Shown one piece after another: positions 62,298-64,000 of a stretch of DNA of 64,000 nucleotides. The position numbers were made by a program, and so were the translations under genes. The DNA is from Antennarius striatus (taxonomy: Eukaryota; Chordata; Actinopteri; Lophiiformes; Antennariidae), in contig NC_090782.1 of the NCBI RefSeq assembly GCF_040054535.1, forward strand, positions 18,451,001 to 18,515,000. The letters are read 5' to 3'. The notes below the pieces were generated by a model, which did not search any database, was not told the DNA's origin, and was given only the letters and a program-made list of their open reading frames with translations. Numbering within the stretch: the first letter of the stretch is position 1; each line of letters opens with the position of its first letter.

Positions 62298-63011
62298 CAA
62301 GCAGGACTTGAGGTCCAACGGGACCACGCTGGACTCTCTGCTGTGTGGAGCGCTTGCTGGAGCTATAGCTAAGACAGTTATTGCACCACTGGATCGGACC
62401 AAGATCATTTTCCAAGGCAAGAATAACTCTCCCTGCTAAATATAGAACCTAGAGACAGTACACTACTTTGTCTATAGCAGTATGCAGCCTAAACTATGTT
62501 GTGTGTTACACTCCACAGAAAATACTGTTTGCACCAGACAAACCATTTAAACCCTTGGCTAATCCTCTTAGTACATGTTTAGCCTACATGAAAGAGTGTG
62601 TAGTTAAAGTCTGACGCTCTCTGTGTCTCTTGTTGTTCTGCAGTGTCCTCAAAGAGATTCTCTGCTAAGGTGAGTCCAGGTTCCCCACCGCGCAGCAAAT
62701 CAGGCATATTGTGTTAATGGTGAGAAGGAGTCACTGACAAGAAATAAATAAAAAACACTTGGTTACCTCTTCTTTAGTAACTCTATTGCTTTCCTTCAAT
62801 TAAATACATATGTATGGTGTAATGGTGGAACTATTCAATCCAGACAAATAGTTTTAGGCATGTATTTAAAATGGGGAATGATTCAAAATTTACATATGTT
62901 GAATCTGATAATGATTCAACATATGTAAAGCAAAAATCAAAAAATAGCACACTAGTTGGTGTTCTGTTGAGTATTTGTTTGGACTCTGCAGTCGTAATAT
63001 TGCATAATAGG

Positions 63012-63076
<65 letters not shown>

Positions 63077-63595
63077 ACTGAACCGAACGCTTTTGTAAAT
63101 CCATTAAAGACTTATGAATGTGTTACGGTCCATAATTCAGATTTTGCAAAAGCTATTTTCAAACAGAAGAAAGGGTTTTTTTGGGGGGGGGGGCAGGTTT
63201 ATTGTCTGTCTGTTGTTGAAAGAGTTAAATTTACATCCCACATTATTTTTGGCTTGAGTTACAGTCCTTGATTTGAAAGTTTCATTTGGAACGCAGTGTT
63301 GTTTATGTAGACGAAGTTTCTCACAAAGCATATTCCTATTAGACAAAAGTGTCACATCACAGGGGGTATTGATAACTGATGAAGGGCATCTCTTTTGCGC
63401 TCTAACCCAACACATGTTCCCACTCCAGGAGGCCTTCAGACTCCTCTACTGCAGCTACATGAAGGACGGGCTGCTCAGCCTGTGGAGGGGCAACTCTGCC
63501 ACCATGGTGAGGGTCATGCCCTACGCGGCCATCCAGTTCTGCTCGCATGAACAGTACAAAAAACAACTGGCAGGTTACTACGGCTACCAGGGGAA
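60561..63595 (+). CDS. slc25a42: slc25a42: mitochondrial coenzyme A transporter (5' part)
   Basis: Four coding exons: 60561-60647, 62305-62416, 62644-62669 (26 nt) and 63429-63595; the rest lies right of the window. Phases match at each junction. The start [16 protein letters not shown] is preceded in frame by TAA, so it is the first possible methionine. The mature fold begins with [20 protein letters not shown], the first transmembrane helix with the carrier signature PxDxxK (PLDRTK), then [20 protein letters not shown], a LWRGN motif and [17 protein letters not shown]. This order and wording fit SLC25A42, which exchanges CoA and adenine nucleotides across the inner mitochondrial membrane. 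About 132 of roughly 320 residues are present. The intron after exon 2 starts GCAAGA, a GC-AG intron. The gene is divergent from mau2. Confidence 0.93.
60648..62210 (+). other. slc25a42 intron 1
   Basis: No exon is seen. It contains a 62-bp near-perfect palindrome at 60737-60798; the (GT)n tract at its 3' end is listed separately. Confidence 0.85.
60737..60798. repeat. 62-bp near-perfect palindrome
   Basis: Arms 60737-60759 and 60776-60798 are exact reverse complements (23 bp). The centre is itself the palindrome GTTATTTAAATAAC with one mispaired base on each side. Confidence 0.96.
62211..62296. repeat. (GT)43 tract at the slc25a42 exon 2 acceptor
   Basis: Forty-three uninterrupted GT units, ending 8 bp before the first base of exon 2; only TTCAAGCAG-type sequence separates it from the exon. 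Confidence 0.98.
62889..62929. repeat. Perfect 17-bp inverted repeat, 7-nt loop
   Basis: Arms TTTACATATGTTGAATC (62889-62905) and its exact complement at 62913-62929, in slc25a42 intron 3. Confidence 0.96.
63014..63075. repeat. (TG)n microsatellite
   Basis: About 30 TG units in slc25a42 intron 3. Confidence 0.97.
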
Positions 63596-64000
63596 GTAAG
63601 TAGAATTTTTTTTTTTTTCTTTTATAGAAATGTCTTTTTATATTTGAATCTAAATATCAAACATCGTGGATCATTATATAGCCATGCTAGCAGTGTTAGC
63701 ATGGGAGTGAATCCAGCATGTTGGTTTATAGACGGAAATAACTTATTAAAAGTGTCGGATCGCTTTTAGAATATCAGCACAACTATCAGATGGGTTGTCG
63801 TGAAAATGGGAACTTTCATTAACCTCAGAAGATGAATAATAACATTGCTCCTCTGACTTTACCTCAAATGCTATCATTAGACTGACAATGGTATGTGTCC
63901 AACACAAATACTGTCGGATGTCCTGTTCCATTAAGTCTCAGCTTCACTTCTAGTTTTGTGTTCTTTAAGTAGTTAGTTTACTAGACAGGTTCCAGATGGT
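63596..64000 (+). other. slc25a42 intron 4 (start)
   Basis: Begins GTAAGTAG after GGGAA. There is no further exon before the window ends. Confidence 0.8.

Overview
The window is nuclear DNA of a ray-finned fish, probably a percomorph teleost; I cannot name the species. The evidence is intron-rich genes with GT-AG splice sites, long CA/GT microsatellites, fish-type tRNA-derived SINEs, LINE 3' tails, Tc1-like and Tigger-like relics, and proteins that read closely against known vertebrate families. There is no bacterial, viral or CRISPR content, and I found no convincing undescribed gene system.

Layout. 1-15.2 kb: AT-rich, no recognisable internal exon, one internally deleted LINE and a (GGAA)n tract; it is probably intron 1 of yjefn3, whose first coding exon lies at 15184-15242 on the minus strand. 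17.2-45.3 kb: gatad2a (p66-alpha, a NuRD subunit) on the minus strand, with all ten coding exons rebuilt in frame (about 650 aa), a long 3' UTR, a long repeat-filled intron 1 and non-coding first exons near 45 kb. 47.3-58.35 kb: mau2 (cohesin loader SCC4) on the minus strand, with all 18 coding exons rebuilt (about 598 aa). 58.7-59.3 kb: GC-rich repeat with a (CA)n tract. 59.7-64 kb: the first four coding exons of slc25a42 (mitochondrial CoA carrier) on the plus strand, running off the right edge.

The order yjefn3-gatad2a-mau2 on one strand, with slc25a42 nearby, matches a conserved vertebrate neighbourhood (human 19p13.11). mau2 and slc25a42 are head to head, about 1.5 kb apart. The genes do not form one pathway: they cover chromatin remodelling, cohesin loading, mitochondrial CoA import and a YjeF_N protein.

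The items most worth a second look are structural: a 76-bp inverted copy of a gatad2a coding exon inside its own intron 1; a 40-bp copy of the mau2 exon 9 splice acceptor just upstream of mau2 exon 15; a 43-unit GT repeat against the slc25a42 exon 2 acceptor followed by a GC-AG intron; and a recurrent set of perfect short inverted repeats in introns and intergenic DNA.
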